Counted from the first letter of the stretch, positions 16,181-25,183 are shown. The stretch is 63,182 bases of DNA from Flavobacteriales bacterium (GCA_022425195.1 JAKMFX010000005.1:1-63182); one strand, 5' to 3'. A program made the numbers and translations. Notes: a model not told the origin generated them from the sequence alone.

Positions 16181-16720
16181 ATGCGTTTATTATCGGTAGC
16201 TTTGTTCTTATTTACTGTGAGTCCTATACTCGCTCAAAAGTACATCACCCGAGCAGCAGAAGTTTCATTTCTTTCCGATACTGATGCCATCGAAGTAGTG
16301 GCTGCCAAGAACGACCAGGTGGGGGCTGTTATTGATTTGTCAAACGGAGATTTGGCTTTTCAAGTGCAGATGCGGGCTTTTCACTTTAAGATTGCTTTGA
16401 TGGAAGAGCATTTTAATGAGAATTATGTAGAGTCGGATAGGTTCCCGAAAGCCACCTTCAGAGGAAGGTTTGTCGACTTACCTCTTCCGAATCTATTGAC
16501 TGAACAAGAACTCAGCGTAAAGGGTGTGATGGATATGCACGGGGTACAGAAAGAGATGACTTTCGCCGTTGTTTTGAGCTGGCAAGATGGATCTTTGCAG
16601 GGAACCAGCTCATTTGATTTGCGATGTTCCGATTTCAATATAGAAATTCCCAAAATTGTATCCGATAAAATTTCCAATGAGATTCAGGTCACTGTAAAGG
16701 CCCTCTTAACCAAACTATAA
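16181..16720 (+). CDS. YceI family periplasmic lipid-binding protein
   Basis: YceI proteins are lipocalin-like barrels that bind polyisoprenoids. Residues 1-18 form a signal peptide (MRLLSVALFLFTVSPILAQ). The barrel has VSFLSDTDAIEVVAAKND, HFNENYVESDRFPKATFRG and VKGVMDMHGVQKEMT, all typical. It begins two bases after the stop of the haem-lipoprotein gene and ends three bases before the DUF5777 gene. Confidence 0.9.
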   Translation: MRLLSVALFLFTVSPILAQKYITRAAEVSFLSDTDAIEVVAAKNDQVGAVIDLSNGDLAFQVQMRAFHFKIALMEEHFNENYVESDRFPKATFRGRFVDLPLPNLLTEQELSVKGVMDMHGVQKEMTFAVVLSWQDGSLQGTSSFDLRCSDFNIEIPKIVSDKISNEIQVTVKALLTKL

Positions 16721-16723
16721 ACT

Positions 16724-17575
16724 GTGAAAAAGATCACTTTATTAAGTCTTTTGTTGCTAGTGAATACACTCAAAGCACAAAATGAGTTGCTGTCTCTTTT
16801 GGGAGATCAAGAGGTCAATCAAGAAGTGTATGGGACCTTCAAAGGCACCAAAGTCATTAACGGTCAATCGGTTGAAATGCCGAGTCAATCAGCCTTATTC
16901 TTTATCATAGAACATCGTTTTGGGACGATCAACAGTGGTGCTTATGAATTGTGGGGTTTGGATCAGGCGAGTATGCGTATGTCTTTTGAGTATGGCGTGA
17001 GAGAAGGGGTGGTTTTAGGAGTCGCAAGAAATACGTTTCAGAAAACCTATGAGACCTCAATAAAAACACGATTGCTCAGGCAGAAAGAAGGCGCAGGTTC
17101 TCGAGTGTCAATAGCTACTTACCATGCAGCCTTTATCAATTCAATGCGACACATAGATTCGGATCGAGAAGACCTTTTCAGATCTAGATTGTCTTATGTA
17201 CATCAAGTGCTCATAGCCAGAAAGTTCAATCGTGCTTTTTCACTACAGTTCTCGCCTACTCTTATCGTCAGAAACCTAGTGTCACTCACCTCTATGAACA
17301 ACAATTACATGGCAATGGGCGTCGGAGCTAGATATAAATTGTCAAATAGAGTTTCTTTGAACGGTGAATATTTTTATCAGTTCGACCGCCCCTACGAGGA
17401 TTTTGAAAATTCCTTGTCATTGGGCTTTGATATTGAAACGGGAGGGCATGTTTTTCAATTGCACTTGACCAATTCACAAGGCATGTTTGAAAGGGCATTT
17501 GTTGGAGAGACTCGAGGAAAATGGTCCGATGGAGACATTTATTTTGGGTTTAATATCTCGAGAGTATTTCAGTAA
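16724..17575 (+). CDS. DUF5777 beta-barrel protein
   Basis: The 283-residue exported protein starts with GTG and has a signal peptide (KKITLLSLLLLVNTLKAQ). It continues as a beta-rich barrel with VYGTFKGTKVINGQS, FFIIEHRFGTINSGAYELWG and LWGLDQASMRMSFEYG, the hallmark of DUF5777. It is the third gene of the haem-lipoprotein/YceI operon. The barrel probably sits in the outer membrane, and its role is unknown. Confidence 0.85.
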   Translation: MKKITLLSLLLLVNTLKAQNELLSLLGDQEVNQEVYGTFKGTKVINGQSVEMPSQSALFFIIEHRFGTINSGAYELWGLDQASMRMSFEYGVREGVVLGVARNTFQKTYETSIKTRLLRQKEGAGSRVSIATYHAAFINSMRHIDSDREDLFRSRLSYVHQVLIARKFNRAFSLQFSPTLIVRNLVSLTSMNNNYMAMGVGARYKLSNRVSLNGEYFYQFDRPYEDFENSLSLGFDIETGGHVFQLHLTNSQGMFERAFVGETRGKWSDGDIYFGFNISRVFQ

Positions 17576-17609
17576 TTTCGATAACGATCAACCAAATATT
17601 TCTTTCAAA

Positions 17610-18587
17610 TTATTGAAACAAAAGATGGTTCACAAACAGAGCGCATAGCAAAACAAGAGCCAGTGAATTCAGCCATGTCCTTTTATTGTTATAATAAAAA
17701 TAGTTGCTCATAATAGCCGATAGCGGCAAAGCGAATATTCGTAATTTTTCATACATGGGGCCTTCTGTAAAATAAAAATAGACAGAACCCAAGATAAGTA
17801 CCCACAAGAAGAGCACATAGGACTTTCGAGCTTTGATGTTTTTTTGCCTCAGGCTAATGAGAAGTTCAAAGATTGAAAGCAAACCGACAAGCCCAAAAAC
17901 AAAAAGTGTTAAAAAGTCTCCGGCATCAATTTTTATAGTGCTGTTTATGGGCAGAAGACTTTCAAAGAAGTTGAAAGCGTTCAGGTCTGCCGCAGAAAAA
18001 AAGGTAACGGTTGTATAAAAGAGAAACCAAGGGCATATAACGCCCAGAAAACTGATGGCCCAGTGTCTCCACTCTACTTGTGAAAAGATCGACATACCTA
18101 TCCAAACCAGGAGAGTAAAAACGAAAAAAGGAGGGTGGATTAAAGTAGCAATACTCAGAAAAAAAGCACTTTCAAAAACATGATTGTAGGCTTCTTTCTT
18201 CAAATATGTATTGAGAATCTTATTGAGTGCAGCAAGAATAAAACTCATAGATATAAGGCTCGGGCTTAAATAGATGCCATTTGGAGATGTGCTGATCAAC
18301 AGGAAGTAAAATAAGGCTGGGAATGATGAGTTGATAGAAATAACTTTTTGTTTAGCCATCATTCTGTTCATCGAGATACACTGTGAAAAAATGAGAATGC
18401 CGAGGCAAATACGCTCTAGATAAACATGTGTCTTTAACCAGTTGTACAGGGGGCTTAAAAAAGGTGAAGCCCCATCGATTGAAGGTTCTAATGATTGAAA
18501 AGAGAGACCCATCCAAAGCATTCCACACAGCGCCATTAAAATCAAAATAGAAATGGATTGCGTGTGACGAAATAAATTAACTACCAT
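17610..18587 (-). CDS. DUF6427 integral membrane protein
   Basis: The 325-residue protein has about nine hydrophobic helices and no soluble domain, with features I associate with DUF6427 of flavobacteria (MVVNLFRHTQ at the N terminus, FALPLSAIMSNYFYYNNKRTWLN near the end). The function is unknown; it may act in the envelope. It is divergent from a 53-residue ORF. Confidence 0.75.
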   Translation of the reverse strand: MVVNLFRHTQSISILILMALCGMLWMGLSFQSLEPSIDGASPFLSPLYNWLKTHVYLERICLGILIFSQCISMNRMMAKQKVISINSSFPALFYFLLISTSPNGIYLSPSLISMSFILAALNKILNTYLKKEAYNHVFESAFFLSIATLIHPPFFVFTLLVWIGMSIFSQVEWRHWAISFLGVICPWFLFYTTVTFFSAADLNAFNFFESLLPINSTIKIDAGDFLTLFVFGLVGLLSIFELLISLRQKNIKARKSYVLFLWVLILGSVYFYFTEGPMYEKLRIFALPLSAIMSNYFYYNNKRTWLNSLALVLLCALFVNHLLFQ

Positions 18588-18601
18588 GTGGTAAAAATAT
18601 G

Positions 18602-18609
18602 TAAATTTG
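18602..18609 (+). promoter_or_regulatory. Predicted -7 element for the 53-residue ORF
   Basis: TAAATTTG matches TAnnTTTG and lies 27 bases before the ATG at 18637, so a short leader is expected. Confidence 0.5.
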
Positions 18610-18636
18610 TGCCGTTAAGAAAAAACAATCTATATC

Positions 18637-18798
18637 ATGAATGAACTAATTTGTGGCCTCGGCGAGTTATTTACAGCATCTTTTGAAATTCTTCCTGTTT
18701 TAGGGAATCTACCTAACCTAGTTTTAGGGCTCATAGGTGCGGGTGCTTTGTTCTTTTCCGGTAAAGTTTCTGTTGCCGAAAAGAATATATGCGAATAA
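18637..18798 (+). CDS. Small hydrophobic protein, 53 residues, unknown
   Basis: The ATG-to-TAA frame encodes a peptide starting MNELICGLGELF and containing one likely membrane-associated helix (LGNLPNLVLGLIGAGALFF) with a polar tail ending KNICE. A perfect -7 element stands upstream and a strong terminator 20 bases downstream, so it looks like a complete single-gene transcription unit. I do not recognise the family. Confidence 0.6.
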   Translation: MNELICGLGELFTASFEILPVLGNLPNLVLGLIGAGALFFSGKVSVAEKNICE

Positions 18799-18817
18799 CA
18801 GGTGTCTGACAACATTC

Positions 18818-18847
18818 AAAAAAAAGCAGCTTTAAGCTGCTTTTTTT
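18818..18847. terminator. Bidirectional intrinsic terminator
   Basis: GCAGCTT and AAGCTGC pair almost without a loop (in practice GCAGC stem with a TTTAA loop), flanked by A and T runs. It ends both the 53-residue ORF and nadD. Confidence 0.85.
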
Positions 18848-18874
18848 AGTTCAAAACTTAGGGTAATGGGATGA

Positions 18875-19462
18875 TTATTTTTTGTAATAATTCATTTCAT
18901 CGATATATTCCCAGACTTTTGAGGGCAGCATTGCCCGAACGTCTTTATTTTCTTTCACGGCATTTCGAATAAACGAAGAAGAAATCTGCATGATCGGAGC
19001 CCCTACAAGGTTTACCTTTTCATGGTGATCAAGCTGACTTGTTGTGTTTGCTAACCTGGGGTAAACATAAAGATGGTGATTTTCCAAAATAGCTTCGTAA
19101 TTTTTCCACTTGTGGAAGGCCGTTAGATTGTCCCCACCCATGATGAGAGAGAAATGGTGATCTGGGTATTTTTCACTAAGGTGGACCAGTGTATTGATGG
19201 TATAGGAAGGTTGGGGTAAACCAAATTCTATGTCAGTAACACGCAAGGAATCGTAATCTTCAACAGCTCTGTAAACCAGTTCTAATCGAGCGTAATCATC
19301 AAGTAGGTTTTTTTTATTCTTGAATGGATTGTGTGGGCTTACAACAAACCAGACCTCATCGAGATCGGTGTAGTTCGCCATGTGATTGGCAATGACCAAA
19401 TGACCTATGTGAATGGGGTTGAAGGTCCCAAAATACAAACCTATTTTTTTTTGATTAGCCAT
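18875..19462 (-). CDS. nadD: Nicotinate-nucleotide adenylyltransferase
   Basis: NadD makes deamido-NAD from nicotinate mononucleotide and ATP. The 195 residues contain the nucleotidyltransferase motif GTFNPIHIGHLVIANH (about 13-28) and the second motif ISSSFIRNAV near the C terminus. It overlaps gmk by eight bases and belongs to the yicC-gmk-nadD operon. Confidence 0.97.
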   Translation of the reverse strand: MANQKKIGLYFGTFNPIHIGHLVIANHMANYTDLDEVWFVVSPHNPFKNKKNLLDDYARLELVYRAVEDYDSLRVTDIEFGLPQPSYTINTLVHLSEKYPDHHFSLIMGGDNLTAFHKWKNYEAILENHHLYVYPRLANTTSQLDHHEKVNLVGAPIMQISSSFIRNAVKENKDVRAMLPSKVWEYIDEMNYYKK

Positions 19463-20024
19463 TGATGAAGTCAGTTATTTTTTGGAAAGCTTCCTGTTGT
19501 GCAATTTCTAGATCGTCATTAATGATCACCAGGTCAAACTCTTTGGCATAACTCATTTCTTTTTCAGCCTTGTTGAGTCGCATCTCTAGTTGACTTTGAG
19601 TTTCCGTATTTCTCTCAGACAAACGCTGTTTCAACACAGCAATAGATGGAGCTTTAATAAAAACAGACAATGCATTCTCAGAAAACTGATTTTTAAGATT
19701 GATCCCCCCGATGACATCGATGTCAAAAATTACGTGCTTTCCTTTTGCCCAAATGCGTTCTACTTCTGAACGAAGGGTTCCGTAAAAGTTGCCTTCGTAA
19801 ACTTCTTCCCATTCTAGAAATTCATCGGCATTTACTTTCGCTTTAAATTCTTCAGGGCTCAGAAAGTAGTAATGTTCTCCATGTTTTTCCTCACCTCTGG
19901 GCGCTCTGCTGCATGCTGAAATAGAAAACTCTACGGGCATTCCCTGATTGATCAGGTAGTTGACTATGGTCGACTTTCCGGATCCCGAGGGTGCTGAGAA
20001 AATGATGAGTTTGCCTTGATTCAT
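19455..20024 (-). CDS. gmk: Guanylate kinase
   Basis: Gmk phosphorylates GMP to GDP. The P-loop is SAPSGSGKST (about 10-19). The GMP-binding motif SRAPRGEEKHGEHYYFLS and the lid follow, and 189 residues is the normal size. It overlaps yicC by one base and nadD by eight. Confidence 0.97.
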   Translation of the reverse strand: MNQGKLIIFSAPSGSGKSTIVNYLINQGMPVEFSISACSRAPRGEEKHGEHYYFLSPEEFKAKVNADEFLEWEEVYEGNFYGTLRSEVERIWAKGKHVIFDIDVIGGINLKNQFSENALSVFIKAPSIAVLKQRLSERNTETQSQLEMRLNKAEKEMSYAKEFDLVIINDDLEIAQQEAFQKITDFING

Positions 20025-20899
20025 TAGAGAACGTTTAATACTTGTTCTTTGATTTTTTCCAGCGCATCTTTCATCTGAACAACGATTTTCTGAATTTCGG
20101 TGTGATTGGCTTTTGAGCCCATTGTATTGATCTCTCGGCCCAACTCTTGAGAGATAAAGCCCAGCTTTTTCCCATTAGATTCTTTAGAGTTCATGGTTTC
20201 AATAAAGTAGGCGCAGTGATTCTTCAACCGAACTTTTTCTTCAGAAACATCAAGTTTTTCAATGAAATAAATCATCTCTTGTTCCAAACGATTCTGATCA
20301 AAATCTACGGATTGTAAGACGTCTTTTAGTTTCGTAGAAATACGATCTTTTATAGTGACAACACGTTCTTGTTCGTATTTAGGGACTTCATTGTGAAGTC
20401 TATCTATAGTATCTATTTGTTCCTTAATGTCTTTGTCTAGGGATAGCCCTTCCGCTTTTCGATAATTCACCAATGCCTGAATGGCCTCTTCAACGACTTT
20501 CCTGATGGCCTTCCATTCTTCTTCATCTATTTCTTCTCGTTCAACTTTCATTGCATCGGGAAGGCGCATGGCAATACTCAACAATTCTCCTGAAGCTATT
20601 TTCTCTCCTCCAAAATCTTGCAGTGACTTTATGTATTCTCCGACGAGATCTTTATTGATTTTGTACTGGGCATTTACATCAGTATTTTCAATGAAAATGG
20701 AAAGCTCTATTTTACCTCTGCGAAGCGTTGATGAGAGCAAGGATCGTACTTCCAGTTCTTTTTCTTTGTAAAAAGAAGGGATACGCGTGTTTATGTCGAT
20801 TTGTTTTGAGTTTAAACTCTTTACTTCGACACTGATTTTTTTTTCCGGAAGAATTAAAGTCGCTCTACCGAAGCCCGTCATTGATTGAATCATAGTCAT
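20024..20899 (-). CDS. yicC: YicC family endoribonuclease
   Basis: YicC-type proteins have an N-terminal motif SMTGFGRA and a C-terminal DUF1732 with LGFISQELGREINTMGSKAN; both are here, joined by a coiled helical region. The open frame begins at 20935, but MTMIQSMTGFG (Met at 20899, or 20893) is the natural start and gives 291 residues. The family includes an RNase that degrades small RNA in E. coli. It heads the yicC-gmk-nadD operon. Confidence 0.92.
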   Translation of the reverse strand: MTMIQSMTGFGRATLILPEKKISVEVKSLNSKQIDINTRIPSFYKEKELEVRSLLSSTLRRGKIELSIFIENTDVNAQYKINKDLVGEYIKSLQDFGGEKIASGELLSIAMRLPDAMKVEREEIDEEEWKAIRKVVEEAIQALVNYRKAEGLSLDKDIKEQIDTIDRLHNEVPKYEQERVVTIKDRISTKLKDVLQSVDFDQNRLEQEMIYFIEKLDVSEEKVRLKNHCAYFIETMNSKESNGKKLGFISQELGREINTMGSKANHTEIQKIVVQMKDALEKIKEQVLNVL

Positions 20900-20941
20900 G
20901 TATTTGGCGTAAAAATACGCAAATTTGTTGGGCAATAAAGC

Positions 20942-21838
20942 TTATGGTTCAACTGCTTTGGTCTTTCTACTCACAAGGTAAACCCCAAGGAAGATAATAA
21001 AGGAAGCCAAAATCTTAATGGAGTCTAATTGATCAGAGCCTAACATCAAAGCAATAATCGTTGCCAATACTGGTTGAAGGTATATATAGAATCCCACAGT
21101 AGAGGCCTGTAGCCTCTTTAATGCATAGATGTTGCATAGATAAGCAAGAAAGGAAGTCCCAACGACAACAAAGGCAATTTCAGCCCAAATGGTTTTTGAG
21201 ATTTCTTTCCACTCAACAAGGAATAACTCATCAATTCCGAAAGGCAGAATAACGACAAATGCCACAGTAAACATCCATTTTGTGATGGTTAAAAAATGGT
21301 ATTGAGACATTAGGGGTTTTACGAGAGTGAGGTAGATTGCATAGGAAACAGCATTGATGAAGACATATAGGTTGCCTTGTGCTAATTTGGGGATCCCCGT
21401 TTCAAACTCTCTTCCATAAACAGCGAGTACAATAGCTCCGACAGCCCCTAAGGCAACTCCAAGGATTCGGGGTGTTGACTTCTTTTCTCCATGGAATATG
21501 ACTGCTAAAATAAATATAATGATTGGAGCTGATGTCATGGTAACTGCAGCGTGAATCGGCGTGGTGTAATTTAATCCTTTTAAGAAAAAGGTCATGTTAA
21601 GCGCCACACCAAACAACCCGCAGAGGATTAGAAGTCCGTAATCTTTTCTCTTGACCGTTTCTTTCACCCAAAGCCGATGAGCTAAGTGAAAAAGTAGCAT
21701 CGCCCCCATAATTCGGATCAGTATTAAGCCCATTGGCTGAATAGTGTCCGGCATAATATCCTTAGCCAAGGTGAAGGTTAGGGCATAAATGAGGTTTGCG
21801 AAAAATAAAGCGATGTGTGACTTTAGGATATCATTCAT
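20942..21838 (-). CDS. EamA/DMT family transporter
   Basis: The 298-residue protein consists of about ten transmembrane helices in two EamA repeats (the second starts near LAQGNLYVFINAVSYAIYLTLV). It is a drug/metabolite transporter of unknown substrate, in the inner membrane. It overlaps the ArsC-like gene by eight bases on the same strand. Confidence 0.9.
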   Translation of the reverse strand: MNDILKSHIALFFANLIYALTFTLAKDIMPDTIQPMGLILIRIMGAMLLFHLAHRLWVKETVKRKDYGLLILCGLFGVALNMTFFLKGLNYTTPIHAAVTMTSAPIIIFILAVIFHGEKKSTPRILGVALGAVGAIVLAVYGREFETGIPKLAQGNLYVFINAVSYAIYLTLVKPLMSQYHFLTITKWMFTVAFVVILPFGIDELFLVEWKEISKTIWAEIAFVVVGTSFLAYLCNIYALKRLQASTVGFYIYLQPVLATIIALMLGSDQLDSIKILASFIIFLGVYLVSRKTKAVEP

Positions 21839-22184
21839 CTACTAGGGAAGCTTTCAAGGCTTCAATTGTTTTTTTAGAATTGCCAATAAAAATTTTTCTT
21901 GATGTAATAAATACAGGTCTTTTAAGAAAGGTGTATTCTTTTAGGATGAGGTTTTTATAATCATCCTCTGTCAGTGCTTTTTCTTTCAGGCCCATGCTCT
22001 TGTATTTTTGAGCCCTCTTGCTAAACAAGGATTCATAGGACATGCTTAACTCGAACATTTCCTCAATTTGTGAGTGTGTAATGGCTTTTTCCTTGATGTC
22101 TTGACGATCAAACCCATCAAGATTCAATTCATTTAGGATGCGTTTGCAGGTACTACAAGACGATAAGTAATATACTTTTTTCAT
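21831..22184 (-). CDS. ArsC/Spx-family thioredoxin-fold protein
   Basis: The 117-residue protein opens with MKKVYYLSSCSTCKRIL, a CxxC redox pair at Cys10 and Cys13, and continues with the ArsC/YffB-like fold, including RPVFITSRKIFIGNSK. The family includes glutaredoxin-dependent arsenate reductases and Spx regulators. The absence of other ars genes argues against a firm arsenate role. A -7 element lies at 22212-22219. Confidence 0.8.
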   Translation of the reverse strand: MKKVYYLSSCSTCKRILNELNLDGFDRQDIKEKAITHSQIEEMFELSMSYESLFSKRAQKYKSMGLKEKALTEDDYKNLILKEYTFLKRPVFITSRKIFIGNSKKTIEALKASLVDE

Positions 22185-22211
22185 GTGTATTATTATTCAT
22201 TCCAATAATGG

Positions 22212-22219
22212 CAAAGATA
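22212..22219 (-). promoter_or_regulatory. Predicted -7 element for the ArsC-like gene
   Basis: TATCTTTG on the minus strand, 27 bases upstream of the ATG, with no clear -33 box. Confidence 0.5.
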
Positions 22220-22296
22220 CCAAAAGTCGTGCTAGTAATCAGGCCATTCTTTCTGATAAGAGTCTGGGTTAATTGTAGCGCTTGAAGTAAAATATC

Positions 22297-22325
22297 TTTA
22301 GACTGTGAAAATATTTCTACATTTG
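22297..22325 (+). promoter_or_regulatory. Predicted promoter for the TrkA-like gene
   Basis: TTTA at 22297-22300 and TACATTTG at 22318-22325, 17 bases apart, fit a -33/-7 pair; the ATG is 23 bases further on. Confidence 0.5.
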
Positions 22326-22348
22326 TAGGGAACTATATAAATTACGTT

Positions 22349-23041
22349 ATGTCTGATCAACGTTTTGCTGTAATCGGTCTTGGACAATTTGGTTCCGCCA
22401 TTGCAAAAAACTTATCTAAACGTGGAGCCGAAGTACTCGCTATTGATTCCTCCCTAGAGAAAGTTGAAAATCTAAAGGATGAGGTATCTCATGCAGTTGC
22501 ATTGGATGCTACAGATAAGAAAGCACTTTTGGCTCAAAATATTCAAGATGTTGATGCCGTTGTTGTTGCCATAGGTGAAAACTTTCAAGGACTACTCTTA
22601 ACCACTTTCCTGCTGATGGAGCTCAAAGTAAAGCGAATTATCGCAAGGGCTATGGATAGTGACCAAAGAAAGATTTTAGAAAAAATGGGGATCACTGAAA
22701 TACTATCCCCTGAAGATGAAGTTGGTGGGAATGTTGCCGAAATGCTTATCAACCCCGAGGTCGTTATGTGTATTCAGCTTCCTGATGATTACGAAATTGT
22801 AGAGGTAAAAGCTCCGTCTGAGATTTGCGGGAGAAATCTTGAAGATATTGGCTTAAGACAAAAATACAAATTGAATCTCGTCACTCTTTTGAGGAAACAA
22901 GAGGGTAGTACTTCAGAGGGGACCAAAGACTATCATATCATTGGAGTCCCTGATTCCAAAACCGTAATAGAAAAAACAGACATCATTGTTTTGTTTGGTC
23001 TTACTAAGAATATAGAACGCTTTCTGGAAATCAATAAATAA
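22349..23041 (+). CDS. TrkA/KtrA-type potassium channel regulator
   Basis: The 230-residue cytoplasmic protein has an RCK_N (NAD-binding Rossmann) domain with AVIGLGQFGSAIAKNL at about 7-22, the acidic ribose contact LAIDSS, and an RCK_C domain from about residue 140. It gates a TrkH/KtrB-type potassium channel by binding nucleotides. No channel subunit gene is adjacent, so its partner must lie elsewhere. Confidence 0.92.
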   Translation: MSDQRFAVIGLGQFGSAIAKNLSKRGAEVLAIDSSLEKVENLKDEVSHAVALDATDKKALLAQNIQDVDAVVVAIGENFQGLLLTTFLLMELKVKRIIARAMDSDQRKILEKMGITEILSPEDEVGGNVAEMLINPEVVMCIQLPDDYEIVEVKAPSEICGRNLEDIGLRQKYKLNLVTLLRKQEGSTSEGTKDYHIIGVPDSKTVIEKTDIIVLFGLTKNIERFLEINK

Positions 23042-23061
23042 GGAACAAGCTCAAAGCATTT

Positions 23062-23763
23062 ATGAGAGGATTTATTATTACCGGTACGAGTAGTGGTATC
23101 GGTAAAGCACTTAGTGAATTGCTTTTAGAGGATGATGAAAATCAGGTTTTCGGAATCTCTAGAACGCAAAATATAACACATGATAATTACCAACACCATC
23201 ACCTTGACCTAAATGACATCTCTGAGATTGAAGGCATAGAGTTCCCAGATTGGCGTCAGGCGGAGCAAATTTCATTAATTCACAATGCAGGATGGATCGG
23301 CCCGATTCAGAAAATGGGGAAACAGGAGTTAGGTGCTATTGCTGCGACATACATAATTAATCTTGTAGCTCCTGCGGCACTTTCCAATCAGTTTATTGCT
23401 AGGTATCAGTCTTCTGCCGCCCAAAAGGTGATTTTGAGTATTGACTCAGGAGCTTCAAGAGCACCGATAGCAGGATGGAACACTTATTGTTCTTCCAAAG
23501 CAGGGCTTGATATGCTTAGTAGGTGTATTGCAGAAGAAAATTCAAATGTAATTAGCTTGTCTATAGCGCCTGGAAAAGTAGATACGCCCATGCAGAATGA
23601 CATTCGATTTGCTGATGAAAAAGAGTTCCCCAGATTGAAAGAGTTTCAGAACTACTTCAAAAAAGGAGCGCTTGTTGGAGCAAAAGATGTTGCAGAGAAA
23701 TATAAGAAGGCGCTCTACAACCCGTCAAAATATACTGATGTGAAACGCGTCAGTGAGATTTAG
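23062..23763 (+). CDS. Short-chain dehydrogenase/reductase
   Basis: The 233-residue SDR has the cofactor motif TGTSSGIGKAL (about 7-17), NAGWIG, a catalytic Ser in LSIDSGASR and the YxxxK pair in YCSSK. It resembles sepiapterin-reductase/benzil-reductase-like SDRs. The substrate is unknown. Its stop overlaps that of the convergent M23 peptidase gene. Confidence 0.9.
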   Translation: MRGFIITGTSSGIGKALSELLLEDDENQVFGISRTQNITHDNYQHHHLDLNDISEIEGIEFPDWRQAEQISLIHNAGWIGPIQKMGKQELGAIAATYIINLVAPAALSNQFIARYQSSAAQKVILSIDSGASRAPIAGWNTYCSSKAGLDMLSRCIAEENSNVISLSIAPGKVDTPMQNDIRFADEKEFPRLKEFQNYFKKGALVGAKDVAEKYKKALYNPSKYTDVKRVSEI

Positions 23764-25010
23764 ATTTCCTCCGGGTAGGGAATGATTTCTAAGATTTGAG
23801 CCAAGCTGTCGCTATACAGTTCAAACGAGGCTCTTGAACTTTCCTGAATGGGATCAGATGGGGGTAGCTTACTTTTAAAAGGGTCGACTTGTTCTCCATT
23901 CATCCAAAATCGGTAACACACATGGGGTCCCGTAGCTAGGCCTGTACTCCCTATATATCCGATGGTCTGACCTTGTTTGACGTGCGTGCCAGGCCGAATG
24001 CCCTTTGCTATTTTTGACATATGAAGATACTGAGTAGAAAATGTGGAGTTGTGGCGAACTTTCACAAAGTTGCCGTTGTATTTACCGTATTTCGCAAGCT
24101 CAACGACCCCATCTGCTGTAGACCAAATTGGAGTCCCTTTTGGAGCGGCATAATCTGTCCCTTTGTGTGATTTCCATGTTTTCTGAACGGGGTGAAAGCG
24201 ATTTTTAGAGTATCGGGAGGATATCCGACTGTTCTTAACAGGTGTTTTCAGGAAAAACTTTCGAAGATTATTTCCCTTGTGATCAAAATAATCATCAAAG
24301 CCTCCATCATTGAATGGGAATGCATAGAAGTCTTTACCCAAATGATTGAAGTAAACGGCTTTGACGTCTCCCACGCCAACAAACTCTCCTTCTAGATACT
24401 TGGCTTCATAAAGTACTTTAAAGCGATCACCAGGTTGAACATGTCTAAAATCCAGGGTCCAACAATAGATTTCGTCAGAGATGATTTCACACAAACGATC
24501 AGACATCCCTATTGAGGCACCGGTGAGAAAAAAGCTAGATCCTTTTTCAATGATTCCAGCATCCTCAATGATTCTTATTTCTACGGGTTTGGTGTCCTCG
24601 TAAACGCTTAAACTGTCTCTAAAGTCATAAACTACATAATTTATTTTATCGAGTTCATAAATAAATACTTTTGCCTGCTCTTTCCCTGCAGTATCCTGTT
24701 CGCAAAATAGGGCATAGGGATGCCCCGCTTTTAGGTAACGAACATCGTAATCTGTCTTTCTAGTTTTTCTTGCGATTTCATCAATTTGAGAAAATGAAAC
24801 ACCGTATTCGTTAAGGATTTTACCCAGGGATTGCCCGGTTTGTATTTCATCTTTGATGACCAAGAAGGTATCTATTTCAAACCCATATTCAATAATGGGT
24901 TCAGGAGCAGTAATTACGGGGTTTACTGTCGTGTGATCATCCTCTTTTGGGGAGGAGCAACTGACAGAACACAACAAAATAAATGAAAGGAGGATTGTAC
25001 TATAATTCAT
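23760..25010 (-). CDS. M23 family peptidoglycan endopeptidase, lipoprotein
   Basis: I place the start at the ATG at 25010 because MNYSTILLSFILLCSVSCSS is a lipoprotein signal; the frame extends to 25127. The 416-residue protein has an OapA/LysM-like N-terminal region and a LytM domain with SHKGTDYAAP (His and Asp ligands) and YLHMS. The final motif is GPHVCYRFW, so the usual HxH is HxC here: the second histidine, a zinc ligand, is a cysteine. Cysteine can bind zinc, so the enzyme may still work. It probably cuts peptidoglycan cross-links in the periplasm. Confidence 0.88.
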   Translation of the reverse strand: MNYSTILLSFILLCSVSCSSPKEDDHTTVNPVITAPEPIIEYGFEIDTFLVIKDEIQTGQSLGKILNEYGVSFSQIDEIARKTRKTDYDVRYLKAGHPYALFCEQDTAGKEQAKVFIYELDKINYVVYDFRDSLSVYEDTKPVEIRIIEDAGIIEKGSSFFLTGASIGMSDRLCEIISDEIYCWTLDFRHVQPGDRFKVLYEAKYLEGEFVGVGDVKAVYFNHLGKDFYAFPFNDGGFDDYFDHKGNNLRKFFLKTPVKNSRISSRYSKNRFHPVQKTWKSHKGTDYAAPKGTPIWSTADGVVELAKYGKYNGNFVKVRHNSTFSTQYLHMSKIAKGIRPGTHVKQGQTIGYIGSTGLATGPHVCYRFWMNGEQVDPFKSKLPPSDPIQESSRASFELYSDSLAQILEIIPYPEEI

Positions 25011-25159
25011 AAAATCAAGACGCCATACAATAACAAAATATTTTTGCCAATTTATGAATTTATCGTTCGCTGTTTTTTTTTTCAATGAATTTCTATTAAC
25101 AAAGTAATTCAAATGTTTTTTCTCCAATTCGAATATGCGAATGGTTACCTTATAAAGGA

Positions 25160-25167
25160 TATCTTTG
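25160..25167 (+). promoter_or_regulatory. Predicted -7 element for the PfkB-family kinase
   Basis: TATCTTTG, a perfect -7 match 16 bases before the ATG at 25184. Confidence 0.5.
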
Positions 25168-25183
25168 TGGAAAAATAGTTAAG

